DNA of 64,000 nucleotides, from contig NZ_ML775959.1 of NCBI RefSeq assembly GCF_009769385.1, positions 124,001 to 188,000 of the forward strand. Reading direction: 5' to 3'. Made by a program: the position numbers and the translations under genes. The stretch is from Saccharothrix deserti. Lineage in GTDB: Bacteria > Actinomycetota > Actinomycetes > Mycobacteriales > Pseudonocardiaceae. Below are positions 1-7,520 of this stretch, piece after piece. The notes under the pieces are model-generated. The model did no database searches. It saw nothing but the letters and a program-made list of their open reading frames with translations, and was not told where the DNA came from. Positions within the stretch are counted from its first letter, which is position 1. Each line of letters starts with the position of its first letter.

Positions 1-1467
1 CTGCGCCTTGACCTGGAGCTTGCTGTCCTTGGACTGGTGGTGCGCGCCGTGGTTGCCCTGGTCCATCAGGGCCGCTTCCTTCGGGTTCAGCTCCACGCAG
101 GCGATCAGGTTCTGGAACCCGGTGCGCGGGTCGTTCTTGACGATCACCGCCGCGTGCTTGACCCAGTCGTGGGTCTCGATCGCCAGCTTGATCTCGTCCA
201 GCTCGACCCGGAAGCCGCGCAGCTTCACCTGGTTGTCCGCCCGACCGATGAACTGGACGGTGCCGTCGGCGTTCCAGCAGGCCAGATCGCCGGTCTTGAA
301 CAGCTTCCCCTCACCGAACGGGTTGTCCACGAACCGCTGCGCGGTCAGCTCCGGCCGGTGCAGGTACCCGCGCGCCAGCTGGATGCCGCCGATGTACAGC
401 TCGCCGATCTCGCCGACGGCCACTTCCGACCCCTGGTCGTCGAGGATGCGGTACTCGGTGTCGTGCACGGGAGCGCCGATCGAGACCGCGTTCGGGCCAT
501 CGCCGACGGTGGTCCGGTCCACGGTGAACGCCGACGAGTTGATCGTGCACTCGGTCGGCCCGTACAGGTTGACCAGGTCGCACCACGGCATCGTGTCGAG
601 GCAGTTCCGCGCGAGCGGCTTGGTCAGCGCTTCACCGCCGGTGAAGATCTGCGTGAGCGATTTGCACGTGTGCAGCTCGTCGGTGTCCAGCAGCGCCTGC
701 AGCAACGTGGGAACGCACTGCAGCGTGGTGACGTCGTGGGCCCTGATGGTGTCGATCAGCCGCTCGGCGTCGCGGTAGATCCCCGGGCTGCCCATCACGA
801 CCGCCGCTCCGCAGGCGGGCGCGAGGATCTCCCACTGTGCCGCGTCGAAGCTCATCGGTGTCTTCTGCAGCACGGTCTTCTCGTGGTCCAGCCCGTAAGC
901 CGCCGCGAGCCAACGCATCTGGCTGACGATGCTGCGGTGCTCGATCATCACGCCCTTCGGCTTGCCGGTGCTGCCGGAGGTGTAGATGACGTACGCCAGG
1001 TTGTCCGGGGCCGGGCCGGTGGTCGCGGGGCCGAAGCCCTCGGCGTCCTCCAGCGTGACGATCGTCGTGCCCTCGGGCGCGAGCGCGGACAGCCGGTTCG
1101 CGAGCTCCTTCTGCGCCACGATGACCTCCGTGGCGGAGTCCTCGATCATGTAGCGCAAACGCTCTTCGGGGTACTCAGGCGACAGCGGCAGGTAGGCGCC
1201 GCCCGCGAACAGGATTCCCCAGGCGCCGATCACCAGGTCCGTCGAGGGCTCGACGAACAGGCCGACGCAGTCGTCGGCGGCCACGCCGAGGTGTTGCAGG
1301 TAGCCGGAGAGCTCGGAGCTGCGCCGGACCAGCTCGCGGTAGGTCAGGCGGTCGCCGCCGTTGACGATGACCGTCTGGTCCGGCCGCAGCCGGGCTTGTT
1401 CGTGGAGCAGATCGGGAAGGCAGGTGTTCGCGGACGGTTCCCGTATCGCTTTGTCGAGTGGTTTCAT
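1..1467 (-). CDS. bpsA: Indigoidine synthetase-type NRPS (BpsA/IndC), 5' part
   Basis: This is the adenylation part of a single-module non-ribosomal peptide synthetase; the known family activates L-glutamine and oxidatively cyclises it toward the blue pigment indigoidine. The 489 visible codons show YTSGSTGKPKG near residue 162, then FDAAQWE, NLYGPTE, GELYIGG and RGFRVELDE. As I align it the specificity code is D-A-W-Q-F-G-L-I-N-K, which I remember for glutamine-activating BpsA. The N-terminal CVGLFVEPS and the final KEAALMDQGNHG also match my memory of BpsA, the latter at the entry into the flavin oxidase insertion. The oxidase, carrier and thioesterase domains lie beyond the window edge. 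GGGGGA precedes the ATG. It is the last gene of a minus-strand run with wrbA, the phosphoribosyltransferase and the TrpF-like gene. Confidence 0.88.
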   Translation of the reverse strand, partial: MKPLDKAIREPSANTCLPDLLHEQARLRPDQTVIVNGGDRLTYRELVRRSSELSGYLQHLGVAADDCVGLFVEPSTDLVIGAWGILFAGGAYLPLSPEYPEERLRYMIEDSATEVIVAQKELANRLSALAPEGTTIVTLEDAEGFGPATTGPAPDNLAYVIYTSGSTGKPKGVMIEHRSIVSQMRWLAAAYGLDHEKTVLQKTPMSFDAAQWEILAPACGAAVVMGSPGIYRDAERLIDTIRAHDVTTLQCVPTLLQALLDTDELHTCKSLTQIFTGGEALTKPLARNCLDTMPWCDLVNLYGPTECTINSSAFTVDRTTVGDGPNAVSIGAPVHDTEYRILDDQGSEVAVGEIGELYIGGIQLARGYLHRPELTAQRFVDNPFGEGKLFKTGDLACWNADGTVQFIGRADNQVKLRGFRVELDEIKLAIETHDWVKHAAVIVKNDPRTGFQNLIACVELNPKEAALMDQGNHGAHHQSKDSKLQVKAQ

Positions 1468-1737
1468 CTAATCCCCCAGTGGATCAGTGGCAATCGGTCG
1501 ATGTCCCGGCAACGGCAGCCGGTTTCCCCAGCCCGGCCACGGGTTCGGCCGGCCTCGGCTGCGAGCACCACGGCACCGACGATCACCAAGGCACCGACGA
1601 CCTGCATGACGGTCGGTTCCCGGTCCGGGAACACGTCACCCGCGGTCCGACCGGCACACCCCGACACCGCCCACCACCGCCGGCACCGCCACCGCCCCCG
1701 CGAACGGAGCCGTGCGAGGTTGGCAGACCGTGGTCAT
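1464..1737 (-). pseudogene. Frameshifted C-terminal remnant of an EamA/DMT-type transporter
   Basis: Two short frames read together like the last two membrane helices of a drug/metabolite exporter. The first begins with an ATGA that overlaps the wrbA stop and contains TAPFAGAVAVPAVVGGVGV, then hits a stop near 1636. The second (GTG at 1667) contains REPTVMQVVGALVIVGAVVL and ends in an ATGA overlap with the synthetase start. EamA proteins typically end with an APF-type helix, a short Glu-containing turn and a GALxIxxGVxLA helix, which the combined reading resembles. A deletion plus a frameshift of a once-coupled exporter gene is the likely history. The alternative is that the 67-codon second frame is a small membrane peptide in its own right. 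Confidence 0.4.
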
Positions 1738-2414
1738 CCCGGTGAGCCGACCGCGGATCCTCGCCGCAACGCGGTGGCGATCTCGATCATCCGCCGGGTC
1801 TGGTACTCGATCGCGGCCATGTTGTCCTCGGTGACGTTCTCCGCGAGTCGTCCGGGAACCGCCTTCGGGCCGGAGACCGAACTGACCCCGTAGGGGTTGC
1901 CGTTGCTCGGCGCGAGTTGGATGTCGTCGGCGACGCCCGGCGGGACGATGATCGCGCCCCAGTGGTAGAAGACGTTGTTCAGCGACAGGATCGTGCTTTC
2001 CTGGCCGCCGTGCGGTGAGCCGGTCGAGGTGAACGACGACATGACCTTGTTGACCAGGCCGCGGCGCGCGTGCAGTGGCCAGGCCAGCTCGATGAAGTGC
2101 TTGAGCGGCGCGGCGATGAGGCCGAAACGCCCCGGGCTGCCCCACAGGACCGCGTCCGCCCATTCGAGGTCGTCGATACCGGCGATCGGCATGTCCTTGG
2201 TCGTCTCGGCGTGCTCCGACCACGCCTGGGTCCATTCGGTGAAGACCGGCGCCAGCGACCCGTCGACGAACTCGGGTACCCGGCGAAGGCGTGTCTCCGC
2301 ACCGGCCTTCTCGGCCGCCTCGGCCGCGGCCGTGGCGAGCTTGTGGACGTTGCCGGTTCCGGAGTAGTAGACGATGGCGACTTTGGCGACGCTGTCGGTG
2401 CCTGCGGTGGACAT
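1734..2414 (-). CDS. WrbA-like flavodoxin / NAD(P)H:quinone oxidoreductase
   Basis: This is a 226-residue flavodoxin-fold protein. The FMN phosphate loop is the YYSGTGNVHKLA stretch near residues 16-27, followed by the WGSPGRFG segment and the SFTSTGSPHGGQE loop typical of WrbA-type quinone reductases. Length and motif order fit the family, whose members catalyse two-electron reduction of quinones with FMN and NAD(P)H in the cytosol. The ATG has GAGGAG about 12 bases upstream. It lies between the phosphoribosyltransferase and the indigoidine-type synthetase, so a role in keeping a quinoid pigment or intermediate reduced is a reasonable inference but not shown. Confidence 0.85.
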   Translation of the reverse strand: MSTAGTDSVAKVAIVYYSGTGNVHKLATAAAEAAEKAGAETRLRRVPEFVDGSLAPVFTEWTQAWSEHAETTKDMPIAGIDDLEWADAVLWGSPGRFGLIAAPLKHFIELAWPLHARRGLVNKVMSSFTSTGSPHGGQESTILSLNNVFYHWGAIIVPPGVADDIQLAPSNGNPYGVSSVSGPKAVPGRLAENVTEDNMAAIEYQTRRMIEIATALRRGSAVGSPG

Positions 2415-2560
2415 GGGTCGTCGTGCTCCTCGGGTGGTTGTGATCGGTCTGGACGCGAGTCAGGTCGGCAGCGAGTCGCGAGGGCGCGCCACACCCGGAT
2501 GCCCTTCGGCACGACCTGACCGGCGGCCGGCGTCGGCTGTCGTTCTTGCGGTAGTCCCTG

Positions 2561-3232
2561 TTACGCCACCACGTCCGTGCCGAAGTACCGGTCGCCGAAG
2601 TCACCGATGCCGGGCAGCATGTAGGCGTTCTCGTTCAACCGTTCCTCGATGGACGACGTCACCATCCGCACACTCGGGTAGCGCTCGCGGACGACCGCGA
2701 TACCCTCCGGCGCCGACAGCAGGTTGATGAACACGATGTGTTCTTCCGGCACGCCCTTGCCGAGCAGGACCTCGATCGCGGCCAGCGCGGTGCCGCCGGT
2801 GGCGAGCATCGGGTCGAGCAGCAGCACGTGCCGGTGTGCGATGTCCGCGGGCAGCTTCGAGTAGTACAGGTGCGGCAGCTTCGTCACCACGTCGCGCTGG
2901 ATCAGGATCTTGCCGATCCGGACCGCCGGTGCCACCGCGCGCAACTCCGCTTCCATGCTCTCGCCCGCGCGGGCGACGGACACACCGCAGATCTGCGAAC
3001 TGGCTCGCAGGCCGTGGTAGGTCCGGCCGACCGGGGTCTGCACGTCGTACGGCTCGAACGGCAGCAGCTCCAGGCCGGTCTCGACCAACCGGCGGATGAT
3101 CCTGCTCGCGTTGAAGACGAAGTCCGCCCGGTCGGCGTGCCGGTCGCGGATGATCGTGTGCAGTGCGCGCAGCTGCCTGGTCTGCGGCAGCAGGTGCACC
3201 GCGTCCTCGACCGCCTTGGTCGCGTTGGTCAT
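2561..3232 (-). CDS. Uracil phosphoribosyltransferase-like protein
   Basis: This 223-residue type I phosphoribosyltransferase would transfer a phosphoribosyl group from PRPP to uracil or a related ring. The PRPP loop is LLLDPMLATGGTA at residues 137-149, and the uracil-binding tail GIGDFGDRYFGT is at 208-219. The tail reads more like the fungal FUR1 form than the usual bacterial GLGDAGDRIFGT ending. The start chosen is the ATG only 5 bases after the stop of the TrpF-like gene; a longer open frame extends upstream but there it only mirrors that neighbour. The tight pairing suggests co-translation. Its place in a cluster with an NRPS, rather than with pyrimidine salvage genes, suggests a biosynthetic role, which is inference. 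Confidence 0.87.
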   Translation of the reverse strand: MTNATKAVEDAVHLLPQTRQLRALHTIIRDRHADRADFVFNASRIIRRLVETGLELLPFEPYDVQTPVGRTYHGLRASSQICGVSVARAGESMEAELRAVAPAVRIGKILIQRDVVTKLPHLYYSKLPADIAHRHVLLLDPMLATGGTALAAIEVLLGKGVPEEHIVFINLLSAPEGIAVVRERYPSVRMVTSSIEERLNENAYMLPGIGDFGDRYFGTDVVA

Positions 3233-3237
3233 CCCGC

Positions 3238-3930
3238 TCACCCCTGCCGGGCTTCGGCGGCGATCCGGGCGAAGGCCTTGCGCGACTCCTCGACGAACTT
3301 GCGCACCTTCAGCCGGTCCTTGCGGCCGGTGGCGTCCTCGAGACCGGTGTGGGCGTCCACGGCGGCCGGGCGGACCTCCTGGATCGCGTCCGCGACGTTC
3401 TCCGGGTTCAGCCCGCCGGCCAGCATCAGCGGCCGCGGCGAGATCCGCACCAGCTCGGCGCTGATGCCCCAGTCGTGCACCAGGCCCGTCGCGCCCTTGG
3501 CGCCGGTCGCCGGGTTGAAGCTGTCGGTGATGAACATGTCGACCCACTCGGCGGAGTCCTCGACGATCTTGGCCAGCTCGTCGATGTTGTCCGCCTTCAC
3601 CACCAGGCTCTTGAGGGTGTACAGGTCCGGGGCGATGTCCCGCAGCTTGCGCAGCTCGGCGGGCAGCACGTCACCGTGCAGCTGGATGGCGCTGACGCCC
3701 ATCTCGGCGCAGAACGCCTTGATCTCGTCGGCGTCGGTGAGGTACGTGATGATGACGCCCTTGTGCTCCGGCTGGATCGCCTTGACGATCGCGGCCGCGT
3801 CCGCCTCGGAGATGTCCTCGTTCTTCGCGGGGAGTCGCAGCGCGAACCCCAGCCAGTCCGCGCCCTCCTCGATGATCAGGTCCGCCTCGGCCTGGTCGAT
3901 GATTCCCGCGACCTGGATCAAGCCCTGCAT
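3238..3930 (-). CDS. TrpF-like (beta/alpha)8 barrel lacking the catalytic cysteine
   Basis: This 230-residue protein has the fold signature of phosphoribosylanthranilate isomerase: AIQLHGD at about 81-87, the general-acid Asp136 in FITDS, GATGLVHDW, LMLAGGLNPENV and a VDAHTGLE...GRKD phosphate-binding end. However, the KICG motif of TrpF near the N terminus reads IQVAG, so the general-base Cys is Ala8. The Arg of the SKR segment is also replaced (AKNED). It is therefore unlikely to be a normal tryptophan enzyme. AAGGGAG precedes the ATG. It is followed 5 bases later by the uracil phosphoribosyltransferase, so both probably handle phosphoribosyl compounds in one pathway. No other trp gene is in the window. 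Confidence 0.8.
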   Translation of the reverse strand: MQGLIQVAGIIDQAEADLIIEEGADWLGFALRLPAKNEDISEADAAAIVKAIQPEHKGVIITYLTDADEIKAFCAEMGVSAIQLHGDVLPAELRKLRDIAPDLYTLKSLVVKADNIDELAKIVEDSAEWVDMFITDSFNPATGAKGATGLVHDWGISAELVRISPRPLMLAGGLNPENVADAIQEVRPAAVDAHTGLEDATGRKDRLKVRKFVEESRKAFARIAAEARQG

Positions 3931-4094
3931 GGTGATCTCCCTTTTGATGACAGCCGTTCACGACGGCCGTTTGTAATGGGTTCCGAACCGCGCGCGAAAG
4001 CCCGACAGGTATTGCGCGGAGCTGTTGGAATCAGCGGAACATGATTCGGGCAGAGAGGTCGCCCACCCGTGGGCAGCGTGGATCGGACCGGGTG

Positions 4095-4793
4095 TCAGCG
4101 ACCCCGGCCGCCTGTCGAATTCTTGAGTTCGGTGACGACGAGTTCCGCGACGGGTGCGGCCGATGCGGGGTTCTGGCCGGTGATGAGCCGGCCGTCCTGC
4201 TCGGTGTGGGAAACGTAGTTCGGCGCCTTGGTGTGGAGTGCGCCGCGCTCCTTCAGCCGCTCCTCCAGGAGGAAGGGCATGACGTCGACGAGGCCCAGGG
4301 AGTGCTCTTCCTCGTTGGTGAAGGAGCTGACCCTCTTCCCGTCCACGAGGTAGGAGCCGTCCGACAGGCGGAGGTTGACGAGACCGGCCGGGCCGTGGCA
4401 GACGGCGGAGACCACGCCTCCTTGCTCGTAGATCTCGACCGCGAGCCGGGCGAGGTCCGGCGATTCCGGGAAGTCCCACATCGCTCCGTGCCCGCCGACG
4501 TAGAAGATCGCCGAGTAGTCGGTCGATCGCACCCGGGAGGCCGGCCGGGTTGCCGCGAGTTTCGCCTGCACGGTCTCGTCGACGAGAAAAGCCGCGACCT
4601 CGGGGTCGTTCTCCTCCCCCTCGAACACCACGGCCGGTGGTTCGCCGCCCCGCACGGAGACGAAGTCCACCTCGTGGCCCGCCGATGTGAAGACGTTGTA
4701 CGGGTGGGCCGCTTCCGAGACGCTGTAGCCGGTCTTGTTGCCGGTGTCCCCCAGAACATCATGGCTGCTGACTGCGAGCAGTACCTTGGCCAC
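4095..4793 (-). CDS. DJ-1/PfpI (type 1 glutamine amidotransferase-like) protein
   Basis: This 232-residue protein of the DJ-1/PfpI superfamily is close to the Hsp31/glyoxalase III-like branch. The nucleophile elbow is AVCHGPAGL with Cys132, YVGGHGAMWDF lies near residue 98, and a Glu-rich N-terminal region is present. Members hydrate methylglyoxal or act as stress hydrolases and deglycases; the precise substrate cannot be read here. The GTG start has AGGAGG five bases upstream. A strong inverted repeat separates it from the hydrolase gene upstream, so it probably starts its own transcript, which could continue into the TrpF-like gene 165 bases downstream. Confidence 0.85.
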   Translation of the reverse strand: MAKVLLAVSSHDVLGDTGNKTGYSVSEAAHPYNVFTSAGHEVDFVSVRGGEPPAVVFEGEENDPEVAAFLVDETVQAKLAATRPASRVRSTDYSAIFYVGGHGAMWDFPESPDLARLAVEIYEQGGVVSAVCHGPAGLVNLRLSDGSYLVDGKRVSSFTNEEEHSLGLVDVMPFLLEERLKERGALHTKAPNYVSHTEQDGRLITGQNPASAAPVAELVVTELKNSTGGRGR

Positions 4794-4842
4794 TTCTCCT
4801 CCTGATGTGTGTCAAGACCCGGCCGTGGATACCTGCGGGGCA

Positions 4843-4892
4843 CGTGGGCGCGGCCGGTGACCATGTGCTTCCCGGAAAGGGCCGCGCCCACG
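4843..4892 (-). terminator. Inverted repeat, probable terminator of the alpha/beta hydrolase gene
   Basis: Arms of 13 bp (CGTGGGCGCGGCC and its exact complement) are separated by 24 bases, starting 37 bases after the stop codon of the minus-strand hydrolase gene. There is no U-tract, as is common for actinomycete terminators. Confidence 0.6.
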
Positions 4893-4928
4893 ATGCGACC
4901 CGCGGTCGACTGCGATTCCGACTGCGGG

Positions 4929-5708
4929 CTAGGGCTTGTGGATGAACTCGTTGACCAGCTTCACGAACTCGAGGGGCTTTTCGAACAGCACCATGTGGCC
5001 GCTGTCGACCTCGACGTAGGACGAGTTCCGAATCGCGGCGTGGAGTTCCCGGGAGTGCTCCGTCGGGACCGCGGCGTCCGGGTAGCAGGCGACCACCAGG
5101 GTCTCCGCCTGGACCTTCTCGACAAGACCCCGCATGTCGACGCGCACCAGCAGCCTCAGCTGCCGGAGCCGTCCGGCCGACGGGCTGAGCTCCGCGCCCA
5201 GCTTGTCGACTTCCTCCAGGCTGTCGAGACTGTTGATGAACGCCGGGCTGAACGCGGTCGTGGTCAGGACCCGCCCGAACGCCACGGGGTCGTGCGACAG
5301 GCTCAGCGCCAAGCCGATCAGGTTCTTCATGTACGCGTCCGTCTGCACCAGGCCGCCCACCGGCACCAGACGTCGCACCTGCTCGGGGTGCAGGGCCGCG
5401 GTGGCCGCCACGACCGAACCGCCGAGCGAGAAACCCAACAGGTCGACCGGCTCGGTGCCGAAATCGGCGATCACCGCGGAGACCTGCTCGGCCAACATCT
5501 CGATCGTGAGTTCGCTGCCGTCGTCCTCGGCCGCTTCGCTACCGGACAGTTCGGGCACGATGACCGTGTTGTGCTCCGCGAACTGGTCGACCAGGTGGCC
5601 GAAGGCGCTTTGCCCACCCTTGCCGACGCCGTGCACCAGCACCAGGCTTGGACCCGACCCGGTCACCGTGTACTCGACGCGCGCGTTTCCTACAGACACC
5701 GTAGGCAT
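4929..5708 (-). CDS. Alpha/beta-fold hydrolase
   Basis: This is a 259-residue cytosolic alpha/beta hydrolase. The oxyanion region LVLVHGVGKGG is at about residues 22-32, the nucleophile elbow GFSLGG has Ser94, and the likely catalytic His is in DSGHMVLFEKP near the C terminus. There is no signal peptide. The substrate is unknown; esterases, lactonases and C-C hydrolases share this form. An AAGGAG nine bases before the ATG fixes the start although the frame stays open far upstream, where it encodes a cupin fragment. It is the downstream partner of that remnant, and both lie below the paired palindromes near 6000. Confidence 0.85.
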   Translation of the reverse strand: MPTVSVGNARVEYTVTGSGPSLVLVHGVGKGGQSAFGHLVDQFAEHNTVIVPELSGSEAAEDDGSELTIEMLAEQVSAVIADFGTEPVDLLGFSLGGSVVAATAALHPEQVRRLVPVGGLVQTDAYMKNLIGLALSLSHDPVAFGRVLTTTAFSPAFINSLDSLEEVDKLGAELSPSAGRLRQLRLLVRVDMRGLVEKVQAETLVVACYPDAAVPTEHSRELHAAIRNSSYVEVDSGHMVLFEKPLEFVKLVNEFIHKP

Positions 5709-5744
5709 GACTGATGATCTCCTTGTGAGTCGTGAAGTGGATTG

Positions 5745-5880
5745 CGGGCCTATCGCTCTGACGTTCGTCCGGGTTGCAACCTCGAACAGCCGTACTTCCC
5801 CCGGCAGCACGAAGAACGACTCCGAGGTCGTGCGGTGGAGGTGAGAGCCGGTCCGGTCACCGGAAGGTGGGACGGATTGT
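5745..5880 (-). pseudogene. Cupin-domain fragment
   Basis: In the open frame directly upstream of the hydrolase the reading GSHLHRTTSESFFVLPGE fits cupin motif 1 (HxH, four residues, E, then a Gly six residues on), and the codons there have the expected GC-rich third positions. Nothing like cupin motif 2 follows: after VRLFEVATRTNV the sequence decays and runs into the hydrolase leader. The N-terminal side is also not cupin-like. I read it as the stub of a small cupin gene removed by deletion. Confidence 0.45.
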
Positions 5881-6497
5881 GGCCAGGACTCGTCCCCCTC
5901 ACCGGGCTTCGCGGTTGGCGTCGAAGTTCTCGGTTGGCAGTGCGATGCTCGCACGGCGGATTCCGGGTTGACCATCCCCGGTGGCTTTCAACTTGTTGCA
6001 TGGCAACAAGGGGAGCGCGGGCTATGTGAGCATGTTGTAGCCGTGCAACAACCTGATCCCCTGGACCGGTGGACACCGCGGGTTCCGGCGGTGAACGATC
6101 GGGGTTGGCGGTTCGGCGGAGTCCGCTGTGCGGCACGAGTTTTCGCGGCGCCAAAGCCCGCCGCCCGGCGGGCTTGTCGGCACTGTCGCGTGTGGACGGT
6201 GCCGTGGTCGCTCTCGGCGCCGGGGCGCGGGCGACTGCATCGGCACGCCGGGGGAGGCCACCGCGGCGGACGCACCACGAGCACCGTCACCCAGGTCGTG
6301 CCGCGCCTGCCGGCACAGCCGGCACCAGCGGGCTGCTGCGACCTCGGGTCGGGCCCGTCGGTCGGCTTCGCCACGCTGATCGAGTCGTGCGTGCGCCGAA
6401 CCGGCGGGCCCACACGGGCTGGAACCGCGGTTGGCGCCGCGGGAGCCTGCCGGCCGAGGGAGCCTGCCACGGGCGGCAGGACCCCTCGGCGGCGGAA
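5881..6497. other. Intergenic stretch without a supported gene
   Basis: Between the cupin fragment and the LuxR-type gene there are several open frames on both strands, but all are Arg/Ala/Pro-rich translations without recognisable domains. The only structure I see is the operator pair near 6000; otherwise I see nothing. Confidence 0.5.
5993..6051. promoter_or_regulatory. Two copies of a 17-bp palindromic operator
   Basis: TTGTTGCATGGCAACAA at 5993-6009 is a palindrome with 7-bp arms around a three-base centre. A second copy in inverse orientation at 6035-6051 differs at two positions. The centres are 42 bp apart, about four helical turns. The form suits a MarR- or TetR-type dimer. It lies upstream of the minus-strand cupin remnant and hydrolase, which it probably controls. 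Confidence 0.6.
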
Positions 6498-7520
6498 TCA
6501 GTTCGCTGACTCCAGCATCCCCAGCTTGGCGGTCAGGTAGCCCGCCTGGAACCGGGTCTCCGCGCCGACCTGCTCCAGCACCTCGGCGATGTGGCGGCGG
6601 CAGGTGCGGACCGACACCCCGATCCGGCGGGCGATGCTCTCGTCGCGCAACCCCTCGGCGAGGAAGTAGATGATCGCGCGCTGCACGTCCTCGCTCAGCT
6701 GCATGCCTTCCGAACGGGACACGGACTTGCCTTGAAACGGTTTCGCCTGACTCCAGAGCTGCTCGAACAGGGCCGCCACCGACGTGGCGACCGCGGGCTG
6801 GCTGACCGACACCACGCCGGAGTGGTCGAAGACGAAGACCATTTCCTGGTCGACCACGCAGATGTCGTTCCACAGCTTCTCGATGGTCCGCACCTGGCCG
6901 CCCGCGCCCGTGATGGCCGCGGCGTGGTCCTGCACAGCCGGGTGGTACCTGGCCGCGTGCTGGTGCAGCACGCACAGGCGGACGCCGTCGCGGGTGGGCC
7001 GCCCGTCCGCGGACAGGATCGCCTGGAACCGGTGCTCGGACTTCGGTTCCGAGCCGAACATCACCAGCACCTCCTTGCGGGCGTCGGCGATGCGCTCGCG
7101 GACCAGGGCCTTCGCGGTGTCGGGGTCGGCGATCGTGTCGAGCAGGCAGTCCTTCCGGTTGCGCTGCTCCACAGCGGACTTGTACACAGCCATCAGGCGG
7201 TTGAACTCACCCGAGATCCGCTCGATCCGGCCCTGCGCCTCGCGGATGGTCGTCTCGAGGGGGTGGATCATCGTCGAGGCCGCGACGTCCGGGCGCAGCA
7301 CCGCTATGCCGTCAGCGTCCGGGAACGGGCGCACCAAGTGGGCCTCGGACAACTTGCGGACCACCCGCTGTGCCTCGTCCGGCCCGAACTCCCGTTCCAG
7401 AGCCGCCGCGTCGAGGAGGTCCATTTCGAGTACGCGGCGGTAGAGCGCCAGCGTCTCCTCGTCCACGTGCGGGAACGTCCCGGAAACCATGTCGTCAGGT
7501 AATAAGTCGTGAACCCTCAT
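6498..7520 (-). CDS. LuxR-type transcriptional regulator with TrmB-like N-terminal part
   Basis: This 340-residue protein ends in a LuxR-type helix-turn-helix at about 275-335 (LSEDVQRAIIYFLAEGLRDE, then the SVRTCRRHIAEVL recognition region). The N terminus starts with a helical TrmB/winged-helix-like segment (LALYRRVLEMDLLDAAALER), and a middle domain of about 170 residues may bind a ligand. There is no receiver domain. Such regulators are frequent beside secondary-metabolite genes in actinomycetes. The ATG follows a G-rich Shine-Dalgarno; another in-frame start 21 codons upstream lacks one. It may control the NRPS-side genes, which is inference from position. Confidence 0.8.
   Translation of the reverse strand: MRVHDLLPDDMVSGTFPHVDEETLALYRRVLEMDLLDAAALEREFGPDEAQRVVRKLSEAHLVRPFPDADGIAVLRPDVAASTMIHPLETTIREAQGRIERISGEFNRLMAVYKSAVEQRNRKDCLLDTIADPDTAKALVRERIADARKEVLVMFGSEPKSEHRFQAILSADGRPTRDGVRLCVLHQHAARYHPAVQDHAAAITGAGGQVRTIEKLWNDICVVDQEMVFVFDHSGVVSVSQPAVATSVAALFEQLWSQAKPFQGKSVSRSEGMQLSEDVQRAIIYFLAEGLRDESIARRIGVSVRTCRRHIAEVLEQVGAETRFQAGYLTAKLGMLESAN

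Noticed and set aside
37..1893. 618-codon plus-strand open frame over the NRPS gene
   Set aside because: It mirrors the minus-strand adenylation domain; its translation is rich in Arg, Val, Asp and His without any domain, the usual shadow of a high-GC gene.
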